In this document: piece after piece, positions 15,181-23,663 of the stretch
Position numbering within the stretch: position 1 is the first letter of the stretch
How the letters are laid out: each line of letters opens with the position of its first letter
Source of the DNA: a virus
IMG/VR virus record: IMGVR_UViG_3300020214_000025
Location: 1 to 48,094 of that record
Length of the DNA: 48,094 nt
Direction: 5' to 3' (one strand)
Made by a program: the position numbers and the translations under genes
The notes under the pieces: generated by a model
Told to the model about the DNA's origin: nothing
Databases searched by the model: none
Seen by the model: only the letters and a program-made list of their open reading frames with translations

Positions 15181-17146
15181 CTCTGCCATTGTAGATAATT
15201 TCTACAATAACAATGGTACTGGTATATTTCAAAGTAGGAAATACGGCGAACTAATTTCTAAACTCACGCCTAATAGTTCGTTTACTTTAAACATAATGCG
15301 TGATGGCATTTATCAATTTTTTACCATGAAACGTGAGGCGTTTAAGGACGTGATAAAAGAGGCCTTGTTTAGGTTTTTAGAGGATCAATATGGGTCTAAA
15401 GCAAATGTCAGGTTTGAATTTAGGAATATAGGAGTCAATTTTGTTATAGACGATGTTGAAAAAATTCACAACCTTAATGCAAGAGACCATGAACGTGCGC
15501 TGGTTACATTCGATTGCGAAGTGATTGCAACAGAAAAACAGAAAACATATATAAAGAAATGTGATGCCATGTGTCCTCTTTGCTATCTAACCTATAAAGT
15601 AAAATGTGACTATGACAGGAATTTAGCAGATATGTATTGTACTAACATTAAATGCAAGAAAACCAAATTGGTAATAAACAAGAACTCTAATTTAGTAACA
15701 GATAATATCCAGTTTATTTATTTACAAGAGCTGCTTTCAGATGCAAAAAACAACACTCCCATAATACTTAGGGGGGTTGTTTTGGATCAACTGGCAGGGT
15801 CGGTTTATGTAGGCCAAAAAAAGAGAATAACTGGCATGTATAAGTCAATTATTAACTTAGAAAAATCTAACGTGAATGAGATTATTATTGAGGTAATGGC
15901 GGTAGAAGACTTGGAGAAAAAACAAGAAAACTGTTTGACCAAAGAAGAATTAACCATGTTACAAAACGAAGCAAAGAAAGAGGGGTTTACTGACAAAATT
16001 ATTGATAGTTTTGCTCCACTCATAATAGGATATAATGATATTAAATTCTCTATACTCTTAATGCTTGCAGGTGGGTTTTCAAAAGTTAAACGCAGCGACA
16101 TTAACGTACTGCTTGTAGGTGACCCCTCGCTAGCAAAATCAGAATTATTAAAAGAGGCCTCAAAAATATCTTACAAATCAATTTATACATCTGGTAAAGG
16201 TGCAAGTGCGGCTGGTCTAACAATAGGTTTAGTCAAAATGGATAACGGTACAACTGTTGCTCAAGCTGGAGTAATGGCTTTATGCAATGATGGTAATGCC
16301 TGTATAGATGAGTTTGACAAAATGAATCCTAATGACCGAAGCTCCATGCACGAAGCAATGGAACAACAGACGGTCTCTATTGCTAAGGCTGGATTTAAAA
16401 TGACTCTGCCTGCCAAAACAAGCATACTTGCAGCGGCCAACCCGAAATATGGCAAGTATGATATGACTTCATCACTAACTGATAATATAGACATACCAGT
16501 TCCATTACTATCTAGGTTTGATTTAATCTGGTTGCTCAGAGATGTTGTTGATATTACCGAAGACAGTAAAAAGGCAGAACATGTTTTGAATACTTTTTCA
16601 GGTGACGAGTTGGCAGACAAAATATTTCTTAATAGACAACAGCTTTCATCATACTTGTCTCTTGTTAAAGAAATTAAACCCATAATTTCAGACGAGGCAA
16701 AAGCAAAACTAGCACAAATATATCAAAACATGCGTTCATTATCAACGACAAACGATGCGTTGGCGGTGGGTGTCAGGCAATTAGAAGCACTTGCGAGACT
16801 CTCTACAGCACATGCCAAGCTTTTATTTAAAAAACAAGTCGAAATAAGCGATGTAGAAGTTGTAGAAAGATTATTAAAGAAGATGTATGAATCATTAGGT
16901 ATAAAAATGGACAAAGGATTTACACAGACCGTGCTCTTGATAGGAAGGAAACAGACCAAAGAACATATAGCTAATAGAATTTGGAAAGATTGTGAGGACT
17001 CTAACAAATCTGTCAAGTATGATACATTTATTAAAAAATTAGTCGAGGCAGGTTTTGAAGAGGGTTCAGCAAAAACTTTATTTGCTCAGTGGGAGCTAAG
17101 ATGTCTTATAAAATTAATGGGTGATGGGAAATATCGGAAAACATAA
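15164..17146 (+). CDS. mcm: MCM replicative DNA helicase
   Basis: The 660-residue product is a full MCM protein. The N-terminal domain carries a zinc site (CDAMCPLC at 133-140, then Cys148, Cys159 and Cys164). The AAA+ core has Walker A GDPSLAKSE (about 319-327), Walker B IDEFDK (about 381), sensor AAANPKYG and arginine finger LLSRFD. A winged helix closes the C-terminus. It forms a hexamer unwinding DNA 3' to 5' at the viral fork. Archaeal viruses often carry host-derived MCM genes. Its stop overlaps the likely RadA start. Confidence 0.95.
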   Translation: MSLYTDSAIVDNFYNNNGTGIFQSRKYGELISKLTPNSSFTLNIMRDGIYQFFTMKREAFKDVIKEALFRFLEDQYGSKANVRFEFRNIGVNFVIDDVEKIHNLNARDHERALVTFDCEVIATEKQKTYIKKCDAMCPLCYLTYKVKCDYDRNLADMYCTNIKCKKTKLVINKNSNLVTDNIQFIYLQELLSDAKNNTPIILRGVVLDQLAGSVYVGQKKRITGMYKSIINLEKSNVNEIIIEVMAVEDLEKKQENCLTKEELTMLQNEAKKEGFTDKIIDSFAPLIIGYNDIKFSILLMLAGGFSKVKRSDINVLLVGDPSLAKSELLKEASKISYKSIYTSGKGASAAGLTIGLVKMDNGTTVAQAGVMALCNDGNACIDEFDKMNPNDRSSMHEAMEQQTVSIAKAGFKMTLPAKTSILAAANPKYGKYDMTSSLTDNIDIPVPLLSRFDLIWLLRDVVDITEDSKKAEHVLNTFSGDELADKIFLNRQQLSSYLSLVKEIKPIISDEAKAKLAQIYQNMRSLSTTNDALAVGVRQLEALARLSTAHAKLLFKKQVEISDVEVVERLLKKMYESLGIKMDKGFTQTVLLIGRKQTKEHIANRIWKDCEDSNKSVKYDTFIKKLVEAGFEEGSAKTLFAQWELRCLIKLMGDGKYRKT

Positions 17147-18117
17147 AAACCACAGCTAGCCTTGATTTAGAGGTCGACCAGCTAGATGGCGTAGGTCAGG
17201 TTACTAAAAAGAAATTAGAGTCCTTTGGCATAAAGAATATTATTGATATTTGCATTAGGGGTGCAAAGGAAATTCAAGAGATAACGGGAGTGGAAAAATC
17301 AAAGGCTAGTTCTTGGGTTTTTAATTCGCAAAAACTCTTAGAGGAAAACAACATGATTAGGAAATCAGATATGAGTGTTACAGAACTCATGGTTTACCAT
17401 AACAACCAAGACAGGCTACAAACCAAGTGTAAAGAGGTTGACGATTTGTTTGGCGGTGGACTCATACCCGAATGTGTTTACGAAGTATATGGTGAATTCG
17501 GATGCGGTAAAACACAGTTCTGTTTATCTCTGGCGGCAGAGGTTTTGGCTAAAAATCAAGCAGTTATTTGGATAGATTGTGAAGATACGTTTAGGCCTAA
17601 CAGATTAACAGAGATTCTCTTCGCAAGAGAACTAATAACAGAGGACGCACTTAACGACAAGTTAAATCTTATAAAATATTTTTACACTCCTAACTCGGAA
17701 CAGTTAATGGGCACGGTAGATTCGCTTTCAGACACAATGTTAAAAATAAAACCCAGACTTGTTATTCTGGACGGAGCCATAGGGCAATTTCGTGAAGAAT
17801 ATTTAGGCAGGGGTACTCTTGCAGAAAGACAAAATCAATTAGCAAGACTAATGACACATATTAAAAACATTTCATTTTACTTCCGCTGTACTGTAATTTT
17901 TACTAACCAAGTACAATCAGATCCAGCTATAATGTTTGGTGATCCAATAAAGCCCATAGGTGGAAACATAGTCGCCCATGCCAGCACATATAGAGTTTAT
18001 TTTAAAAAATCGGGCAAAAAAAGAATAGCAAGAATGGTCGATAGTCCAGAGCATGAACAAAAGGATGCTTCGTATTCTTTAACAACAAAGGGAATAGAAG
18101 ATGTCGAAGATCAATAA
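17143..18117 (+). CDS. radA: RadA recombinase, probable ATA start
   Basis: The core has Walker A GEFGCGKTQF, Walker B LVILDG, the RecA-type segment TNQVQSDP and GGNIVAHASTYRVYF. Upstream in the same frame is a complete helix-hairpin-helix domain (LDGVGQVTKKKLESFGI, then ICIRGAKEIQEITGV), normal for RadA. No ATG, GTG or TTG exists in frame between the TGA at 17122 and this domain. The first candidate is ATA at 17143, whose bases overlap the MCM stop as ATAA, like the usual ATGA coupling; it gives 324 residues, a normal RadA length. A GTG at 17290 would delete the domain. It catalyses homologous strand exchange. Confidence 0.85.
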   Translation: MKTTASLDLEVDQLDGVGQVTKKKLESFGIKNIIDICIRGAKEIQEITGVEKSKASSWVFNSQKLLEENNMIRKSDMSVTELMVYHNNQDRLQTKCKEVDDLFGGGLIPECVYEVYGEFGCGKTQFCLSLAAEVLAKNQAVIWIDCEDTFRPNRLTEILFARELITEDALNDKLNLIKYFYTPNSEQLMGTVDSLSDTMLKIKPRLVILDGAIGQFREEYLGRGTLAERQNQLARLMTHIKNISFYFRCTVIFTNQVQSDPAIMFGDPIKPIGGNIVAHASTYRVYFKKSGKKRIARMVDSPEHEQKDASYSLTTKGIEDVEDQ

Positions 18118-18211
18118 GTGTCCCCAGTGTAGTAAAAAAATAGAAAGGGGCAAAATATTTTGCTCACTTAGTTGTTATAATTTGTTCTTCATGAGTTCTA
18201 CTCCGACATGA
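18101..18211 (+). CDS. Small zinc-ribbon protein (36 aa)
   Basis: The ATG lies inside the 3' end of radA and the stop overlaps the next start (ATGA). The product has CPQC and CSLSC, a C4 knuckle. Position within a tightly overlapped operon supports translation. Confidence 0.55.
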   Translation: MSKINKCPQCSKKIERGKIFCSLSCYNLFFMSSTPT

Positions 18212-18549
18212 ATCCAAGAGCTCGAATGCGAGCCTCAAATAGGAAAGCCGTACTCTGGTTATTAAAAAACGAATATGACGAAATATGGTTAAAACCCCAC
18301 ATAAGGCGAGCTGATTTAGTTTATACTCGTGGCGAGTGGTATAGAGCATTAGACCTTTGGAATCTTTTTGACGGCATATGCTTTGATGAAAAAAACAACA
18401 TAGTTTTTCTTCAGATTAAAACTAATTCGTGGGCAAAGGCAAAACCTTTAGAGAACTTTGTCAAAACTCACCAGAATGTTAAAATAATCTCAATTAATGT
18501 TAAAGGCGAAAAAAATAAGTGGGTTGTTTATTTTCGCGAATATAAATAA
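18208..18549 (+). CDS. Putative PD-(D/E)XK nuclease (resolvase-like)
   Basis: The 113-residue product has a basic N-terminal helix, then the core FDGICFDEKNNIVFLQIKTN. The Asp, hydrophobic strand and Q-x-K match the compact catalytic fold of Hjc-type resolvases and VRR-like nucleases. It is shorter than most. Location behind MCM and RadA suggests a recombination or junction-cutting role. Confidence 0.55.
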   Translation: MNPRARMRASNRKAVLWLLKNEYDEIWLKPHIRRADLVYTRGEWYRALDLWNLFDGICFDEKNNIVFLQIKTNSWAKAKPLENFVKTHQNVKIISINVKGEKNKWVVYFREYK

Positions 18550-18580
18550 TGTTTAAATTTAAGAGCAGAGTAGTGAAATA

Positions 18581-18985
18581 ATGTACAAGGACAAAAACAA
18601 TAACCTGATTGGAAGGGGCGAAGATGTTGCGGTGGAACTATTAACAAAACTATTTCCAAATTTTGAAATAAAAAGACAGGTAAAGTTCAAATCTTTGCTC
18701 AATGGCGAATGGCTCGATACGGTAACCGACAGGCAAGAAAAAGAGACGCTTGACATAGTTATATATGCTGAGCCAATAATCGTGGTTAGGGTGCAAGACC
18801 CAAGACACACTGGAAGAATTCTAGCCCAAAGAGACTTGGTTCAGAAAAAAACTTTAGAATGGAATGGTGTCAAGGTAATTGATTTATATCACTATGACTG
18901 TGTTAATATTATGAAGGATTTAAACAATGACGAATCTCTAAAAGAGCTAAAAGACGCTTTTAAACAAGCAGGTTTGACTATTTAA
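18581..18985 (+). CDS. Putative endonuclease-like protein (134 aa)
   Basis: The pattern GRGEDVAVELL ... LDIVIYAEPIIVVRVQDPRH ... DLVQKKTLEWNGVKVIDLY suggests a PD-(D/E)XK-type fold: Glu near the N-terminus, Asp in the second strand, and a strand ending in R-V-Q-D in place of E-x-K. The active site is not canonical, so catalysis is uncertain. It is the penultimate gene of the replication block. Confidence 0.5.
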   Translation: MYKDKNNNLIGRGEDVAVELLTKLFPNFEIKRQVKFKSLLNGEWLDTVTDRQEKETLDIVIYAEPIIVVRVQDPRHTGRILAQRDLVQKKTLEWNGVKVIDLYHYDCVNIMKDLNNDESLKELKDAFKQAGLTI

Positions 18986-19021
18986 CAGAAACTTTATTAT
19001 GGAACTTCTCTTTTTAATCAC

Positions 19022-19249
19022 ATGGAAATTGTTTTTAGAACCAACGGTCATGAAAGGGGCATTTATTATCCAGAAACATGTCGAGCAATTATTCATCTTA
19101 ATCATCACGAGTCTTTGGAAGATTTATATAAAACCTTACAACACGAGGCAATACACCATTCGCTAAACACTCTGAGCGTGGAATTAGATGATGATCAAGA
19201 AGAACGGGCTATTTTCTGCCTTGCTTGGGCAGAAGAAGTGTTAATTTAA
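19022..19249 (+). CDS. Small HExxH metal-binding protein (75 aa)
   Basis: The centre reads LQHEAIHHSLNTL, an H-E-x-x-H zinc site in a helix, with acidic residues following. This is the minimal metallopeptidase core, as in SprT-like or minigluzincin-like phage proteins, but very short. Whether it is proteolytic is unknown. Confidence 0.55.
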   Translation: MEIVFRTNGHERGIYYPETCRAIIHLNHHESLEDLYKTLQHEAIHHSLNTLSVELDDDQEERAIFCLAWAEEVLI

Positions 19250-19273
19250 AAAAACCCACTCTAATTTTCCTTT

Positions 19274-19305
19274 AAAAAAAACAGTTTTTTTTGTTTTTTG
19301 TTGTG
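19274..19305 (+). terminator. Terminator of the replication operon
   Basis: Eight A, CAG, eight T, then a second T-run. This A/T hairpin with T-tail closes the plus-strand block. Confidence 0.5.
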
Positions 19306-19358
19306 TACAACTTTTAGAATTGTTTTAAAATATTTAAAGTTGCAAGTAATTAAAAAAC

Positions 19359-19420
19359 TGCCTAGTGGTGTGAGCTTGCATACTCGGTTGAGAGGACTGG
19401 TGTGGCGAACCAGCTAGGCA
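19359..19420 (+). ncRNA. tRNA-like small structured RNA
   Basis: TGCCTAG (19359-19365) pairs perfectly with CTAGGCA (19414-19420), a 7-bp acceptor-like stem. Immediately inside its 3' arm is a 5-bp stem with a 7-nt loop (CTGGT 19397-19401, loop GTGGCGA, ACCAG 19409-19413), exactly the geometry of a tRNA T-arm. A small hairpin (GAG ... CTC) occupies the middle. The total of 62 nt is too short for a tRNA; no D-arm or standard anticodon arm is visible and the T-loop is not TTCRA. A TATA-like AATATTTAAAG lies about 25 nt upstream and ATTTTTG follows. No protein gene occupies it. Confidence 0.6.
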
Positions 19421-19465
19421 ATTTTTGTCGAGCTAATAACCTCTACTTCGATTAGGTAAAGTCTG

Positions 19466-19675
19466 CTATGGTTCTTCCCACATCGCTTTAGAAAGAAATA
19501 GTTCGTTCCGCATTGCGGTTAAAATTTCTTCCACATCTGCATTGCTGAGAGTTCTACATCTGTGTTTTCTAATGTGGTTTATAGTGTGCCAAAACTGCTG
19601 GTAAGTGTTTAAGTCGTTGCTGAGAGAACTCATACTCACATGGAGTATGAATTTATCTTTGTCTGAAAGCTCCAT
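19466..19675 (-). CDS. Small helical protein (69 aa)
   Basis: The last gene of the minus-strand operon overlaps the upstream gene by 23 nt, with GGTGG before the ATG as a ribosome site. The product is helical with several His and Cys (WHTINHIRKHRCRTL), perhaps metal-binding. The family is unknown. Confidence 0.45.
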   Translation of the reverse strand: MELSDKDKFILHVSMSSLSNDLNTYQQFWHTINHIRKHRCRTLSNADVEEILTAMRNELFLSKAMWEEP

Positions 19676-20069
19676 CTTTCCACCAGCCCTCGCCCAGTTT
19701 GCAATCGAAGCAGATTATATCTGCTTTATTTTCTCTTGCTTTTTGGATTTCGAGTTTACCAACTTCCTTCGAGCATTGAGAACACTCAGTCGCTTCTTCA
19801 GGCTTCTGCGTAAATTTAAGCCAAAGTGGTTCGTGCATATGAACTACTTGTCTTACAAGTTCTTCATCTGCAAGAGCCTGTATCTCTTTGAAGTTTAACC
19901 TGCTGCTATGAGACCACATAGACTGCATTCTTAACAAATGTTTACGAATTTTCTTTCGCTGTCTTTCGTTAAGAGCAATCTTCTTTGGCTCATATGTCGC
20001 CAGTTTCTTGAGATAATTTCTGTCTCGTTTTGCCTGTGCCCTTAGCTTCTTTTTGTTTTCGTTGTTCAT
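19653..20069 (-). CDS. Basic protein with C-terminal zinc ribbon (138 aa)
   Basis: A strong Shine-Dalgarno site GGAGGTGG sits 8 nt before the ATG, inside the gap after the VWA gene. The first 80 residues are Lys/Arg-rich helices. Then come CSQC and CFDC, a C4 zinc ribbon. RNA or ribosome binding is plausible from the charge; the function is unknown. Confidence 0.55.
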   Translation of the reverse strand: MNNENKKKLRAQAKRDRNYLKKLATYEPKKIALNERQRKKIRKHLLRMQSMWSHSSRLNFKEIQALADEELVRQVVHMHEPLWLKFTQKPEEATECSQCSKEVGKLEIQKARENKADIICFDCKLGEGWWKDGAFRQR

Positions 20070-20083
20070 GTTATTTCCACCTC

Positions 20084-21868
20084 CTATTGCTTCATTACAT
20101 GAATGATTTCTTTTCGTAATGTATTAATCATAAACTGACTCACATCTTCCATAGTCTTACATACTATATATTTCTTTGCGCCAAACAAACCACGCATACT
20201 AGAATCATGATATAGAGTTTCACCAACGCCTATTATGGATATGTTCGGTGTGTTTAGTAAAGCACGTTTGTATGCCTTGATTACTTCTTTTAAAACCGTG
20301 TCCATTTTTAATCTAACGCCACGCCTTATATAGTTTGGATAGCCATCAGTTATGACAATCAACAGCTTCCTTTGCCCAGACATTTCTTTGAGTATATGCG
20401 AACCCATTTCTATACCAAAATGAGTTGGCGTATAACCGCCTACCTGCTGATCTAAATATTTGAGTTCATCAATGTTCTGAAACTTTTGTATGTTCATGTT
20501 GCCACTTGCATCAGAAGACCATGTTATACATTTAAGTTCTATTGTGTTATGTCCTTCTATGGATTTCCATAATGTTGAGACAAGTTGCTTGACCATAGGA
20601 TTATGCAGACGCATACTGCCAGAACCATCAATGCTGACAACTATGGATAACCCATTAGACTTTGCATCATCAATAAAACACTGACCAAACCCATTTGCTT
20701 TCATATTGATATACTCACCAACATCTAATTCATAGCCATCATCAACCATAATGTCTTTACTTTTTTCTTTAAACATTCTGAGAAGCCTTTTCATTTCTTT
20801 TACTACACCTGCGTTTATTTTTGGTTCTATCGGAGCAGAATTTTTCTTGATTGGTTTGACTCTCACTTCGACTTTGTTGATGGGTACATCACCACCCTCC
20901 ATTGCGATTTTTATACTGTTAAGTTTTTCATCGGCACTTTGTTTTAATTCTTCTAGCTTCTTCTCGTAGTTCGCTAGTTCTTCTTTCTCATATGGTTCTG
21001 CCGATACTATGTCAATTTGGTGCAAGCTTTCAATACGGTTTTTATCATCTATTTTTCTTGCAACATTGGATTGACAAGTTGCTTTCTGGAAATCTGAATG
21101 AACCTTGTCTCGTTTTTCCTCGGCCTTTTTTATTTCTTCGTAAGTGGCACGATGGGTTTCACCCTTCATAGACCTTACATTAGAAGATTCAAAAAGAAAT
21201 TCTTCTTTAAGTTTTAAGGCGTTTTTTATTGTTTCGTCAAGATATGGTTTGATTTTGTTAAGCACTAGTATTGAAGCCATTACATCCTTGCCCTCTACAT
21301 CATGAATGAGCTTTCCTACAAATCCATATTTAGAATTGGGGAGAAGGTCTTCTCTAAAGAACCTTTCAGCTAAGAGTGAAAAGGTCGGACTTTCTACAAA
21401 CTCCAAGTCTTTGCCCAGCTTTTTGCGAACCCTGATAAAGTCCTTGAAGTTTCCTAGATATATCTTACCCCATAATGATTCTATTCGCTGATCCTCGATT
21501 ACATTCAAAGCCTCATAATAAATTTTCTTAGCCAAGTCAGATTCTTTTTGTTCTGAATTATTCCACTTTAAAGCCCACTCATTGACAGTTCTGATTGCTC
21601 GTGGATCAAATGACTCAAAGAGTATGTGTGCTAACTCATGATTCATGGCAGTATTGCCATCTATACCTTTAATCTTTGGAAGTGATTTGGTTATATGAAA
21701 TGAACTGTCTTGTTTTAAGAACGCACAGTTAATCCCCTTTCGGTAATCAATGGTTATTGGTTTGTTTACTATTCTGCTGATAATACCAGCTTTCTTCTTG
21801 TCGTAATCTTGTTCTGTCAAGTAATCATCTATGTTTACATCAGTAAGTTTTGGTAACTCGCCTCTCAT
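20084..21868 (-). CDS. VWA-domain protein with HELAH motif, partner of a MoxR ATPase
   Basis: The 594-residue protein (start chosen at the ATG 7 nt behind AGGAG) has two recognisable parts. Near residue 77 is NHELAHILFE, an H-E-x-x-H zinc-binding motif. The middle is charged coiled coil. The C-terminal 190 residues form a von Willebrand A domain with the MIDAS motif SIDGSGSM (Asp414), a conserved Thr in GGYTPTH, and ITDGYPN. It resembles CobT/VWA proteins that work with MoxR- or CobS-type ATPases, which is exactly its neighbour. A longer in-frame ATG at 21919 exists but has no ribosome site. The role is probably chaperone-like remodelling; the target is unknown. Confidence 0.8.
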   Translation of the reverse strand: MRGELPKLTDVNIDDYLTEQDYDKKKAGIISRIVNKPITIDYRKGINCAFLKQDSSFHITKSLPKIKGIDGNTAMNHELAHILFESFDPRAIRTVNEWALKWNNSEQKESDLAKKIYYEALNVIEDQRIESLWGKIYLGNFKDFIRVRKKLGKDLEFVESPTFSLLAERFFREDLLPNSKYGFVGKLIHDVEGKDVMASILVLNKIKPYLDETIKNALKLKEEFLFESSNVRSMKGETHRATYEEIKKAEEKRDKVHSDFQKATCQSNVARKIDDKNRIESLHQIDIVSAEPYEKEELANYEKKLEELKQSADEKLNSIKIAMEGGDVPINKVEVRVKPIKKNSAPIEPKINAGVVKEMKRLLRMFKEKSKDIMVDDGYELDVGEYINMKANGFGQCFIDDAKSNGLSIVVSIDGSGSMRLHNPMVKQLVSTLWKSIEGHNTIELKCITWSSDASGNMNIQKFQNIDELKYLDQQVGGYTPTHFGIEMGSHILKEMSGQRKLLIVITDGYPNYIRRGVRLKMDTVLKEVIKAYKRALLNTPNISIIGVGETLYHDSSMRGLFGAKKYIVCKTMEDVSQFMINTLRKEIIHVMKQ

Positions 21869-21939
21869 TTTGTTTCTCCTAACCTTTGATTTATTATATC
21901 TTTCATTTTTTCTAAACAATCGCCCATGATTACACTCAT
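21865..21939 (-). CDS. Possible coupled microprotein (24 aa)
   Basis: A short frame starts within the end of the ATPase gene and stops in an ATGA overlap with the VWA start. Both junctions are typical of translational coupling, so it may be a leader peptide that sets VWA expression. The product is short and carries no motif. Confidence 0.35.
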   Translation of the reverse strand: MSVIMGDCLEKMKDIINQRLGETK

Positions 21940-22880
21940 CTTAATGTCACTCCAAATATTTCTGTTATTTGTTTCTTAATTAGTTCTCTCTGTGTTGGAT
22001 CACTGAACTTTGAGAGAACCGCATTCTTCAAACTTCTTTCCAAAGGCTTAGTCAGCTCTGAGGCTGTCCACATTCTGTAACACTCTGTAAACTGTACCAA
22101 ATCCCTTGGTGATAGTGAGTAGTCAACATCAGCGTTCAATCTGAGATTATGTATGTTCTGTGTCAAAGTAAGCATGGGTTCGATTACGGTGTCAGGAGGA
22201 ATCTGCTCCCAATTAATTATCTTTTGAAGGTCTGCGTTGCTCGGATATTCCCAAACAGCACCAACAAACCTACTCCTTGCGGCTTCAGCCATTGTATTGA
22301 CACCAGCATAGGTACTTGGGTTCATGGTCGCTATGACAGATAGTATACAACCTTTTTTCAGTCTGTAAACCGCTCCGTTTGCTACTATGGACTTTCTTTC
22401 GTCTGTCACTGAGTTAGTCGCAATCTGCATCTCATGTGTGAGTGCATTAAACTCATCAAAGTACAGCACACCTTTACCGAAGTGATTAGCAACTTCAAGT
22501 GCAGTGGGCAACACGCCTAGTTGGAAATAACTCCCAAACTCATTTATCTGTGGTCTGCCTATAAGGTCACCTATTCTAGTGCCCTCTGAACAGTTCATGG
22601 GTATCAAAGGAATGTTATGTTTGACACACAAGTTATGAACAAGCTGTGTCTTGCCCAATCCTTTATCGCCCTCGATCAGATAATTTTTGCCAGTTAATAT
22701 CATGGCTTCAAGTTCGTCAGCTTCATCTGTTAGTTGGACATATTCTACTCCCCATTTGACAGGAAGATAGTTATCGAACTCTATTTCTGCCGTTGGTACT
22801 TTAAAAATTCGTTCCACGTTTGCAGTTTTGGTCGACTTTAACGACTCTATGTATTCTTGTTTTTCTTTTATGTTGTTCAT
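21936..22880 (-). CDS. MoxR/CobS-type AAA+ ATPase
   Basis: The 314-residue product has Walker A GDKGLGKTQL (71-80), Walker B GVLYFDEFNAL (Asp142, Glu143), sensor 1 IATMNPSTYAG and arginine finger AARSRFVGA. This is the MoxR branch, whose members act with VWA proteins to insert cofactors or remodel complexes. The VWA gene follows directly. Comparable CobS/CobT-like pairs occur in other phages, where their task is not settled. Confidence 0.85.
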   Translation of the reverse strand: MNNIKEKQEYIESLKSTKTANVERIFKVPTAEIEFDNYLPVKWGVEYVQLTDEADELEAMILTGKNYLIEGDKGLGKTQLVHNLCVKHNIPLIPMNCSEGTRIGDLIGRPQINEFGSYFQLGVLPTALEVANHFGKGVLYFDEFNALTHEMQIATNSVTDERKSIVANGAVYRLKKGCILSVIATMNPSTYAGVNTMAEAARSRFVGAVWEYPSNADLQKIINWEQIPPDTVIEPMLTLTQNIHNLRLNADVDYSLSPRDLVQFTECYRMWTASELTKPLERSLKNAVLSKFSDPTQRELIKKQITEIFGVTLR

Positions 22881-22894
22881 TATTATTTATTTCA

Positions 22895-23071
22895 CTATAT
22901 ATTCGCAAGGTCACGTCTTATTGCGTTCAGTTGGTTTAAAGTAGACTCAAAATCAACTTTTTCAATAATGAAATTTCCGCATTTATCACAGCGTACGAAA
23001 TGAGAGTCACAGGTCAATAAGTGTATGGGCTTAGGATTTTGACATTCACACCTTGCTAATTTAAATTCCAT
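22895..23071 (-). CDS. Small zinc-ribbon protein (58 aa)
   Basis: Ligands CECQN, a further Cys in LTCDSH, and CDKCGNF make a C4/C5 ribbon, followed by a helix. AGAGGAT precedes the ATG and overlaps the end of the upstream gene, so it belongs to the operon. Confidence 0.55.
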   Translation of the reverse strand: MEFKLARCECQNPKPIHLLTCDSHFVRCDKCGNFIIEKVDFESTLNQLNAIRRDLANI

Positions 23072-23073
23072 AT

Positions 23074-23313
23074 TTATCCTCTCTCTCTAATTTCTTTTGC
23101 AGTTTTTGCAAGATCGTTTGATAGATTTAGCATCATTTCTTTCATTATGGAAAGGTTTTCTTGTCCAGTATTTTCTACTTTGCCCATAGCCCACAGTCTA
23201 ATAAACTGATATTCATCGGAATTATAGATTTTTTCGACAATCCTAAACAATCTCAACTCATCCATATCCTTGGAGTAATGCGAATTGTCTGGTTTTATTT
23301 TAGTCGTTTTCAT
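23074..23313 (-). CDS. Helical protein of unknown function (79 aa)
   Basis: Mainly helical and charged, with no motif I recognise. The ATG follows a purine-rich Shine-Dalgarno run and the leader GGGGATTGAAACCAAATG, nearly the same as that of the upstream gene at 23445. Confidence 0.5.
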   Translation of the reverse strand: MKTTKIKPDNSHYSKDMDELRLFRIVEKIYNSDEYQFIRLWAMGKVENTGQENLSIMKEMMLNLSNDLAKTAKEIRERG

Positions 23314-23331
23314 TTGGTTTCAATCCCCCCC

Positions 23332-23445
23332 TTAGAACCGACCACAAAAAAAGCACCCATTTTTAGTTCCCTCATTTTTGCAAATGGTACAGTAAGGGAT
23401 GCACTTTGGATTTCGAGGCGGTAAGGATGTCCATTTGCTTTTCAT
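23332..23445 (-). CDS. Small zinc protein (37 aa)
   Basis: The product has CIPYCTICKN and CFFCGRF, five Cys in a C4-type ribbon. Its strong ribosome site GGAGGGG lies within the end of the SWIM gene. Confidence 0.5.
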   Translation of the reverse strand: MKSKWTSLPPRNPKCIPYCTICKNEGTKNGCFFCGRF

Positions 23446-23663
23446 TTGGCTTCAATCCCCTCCGTAATCATTTTGACGGCAATTATGTGATAACAATTCT
23501 GTGAGAATTGGAATCCTACACAGTCACATTCATATCCGTCAGACTTGACAACTGTGTGAAATTTTCCATCACTCGAAAGTGATGGCAACAACCATGTATC
23601 TGATTGCACACACACTATTTTGTCAAGAACCTTTCTTGCTTTCATTTCTTGTTGTTTAGACAT
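23442..23663 (-). CDS. SWIM-type zinc finger protein (73 aa)
   Basis: The C-terminal half reads CDCVGFQFSQNCYHIIAV, matching the SWIM signature C-x-C-x(n)-C-x-H. SWIM domains bind DNA or proteins and often accompany recombination factors. The protein consists of little else. Confidence 0.65.
   Translation of the reverse strand: MSKQQEMKARKVLDKIVCVQSDTWLLPSLSSDGKFHTVVKSDGYECDCVGFQFSQNCYHIIAVKMITEGIEAK

Noticed and set aside
19340-19425. Genuine suppressor tRNA that would read the in-frame TAA codons
   Set aside because: The RNA is 62 nt with no proper anticodon stem and loop, so decoding cannot be supported.
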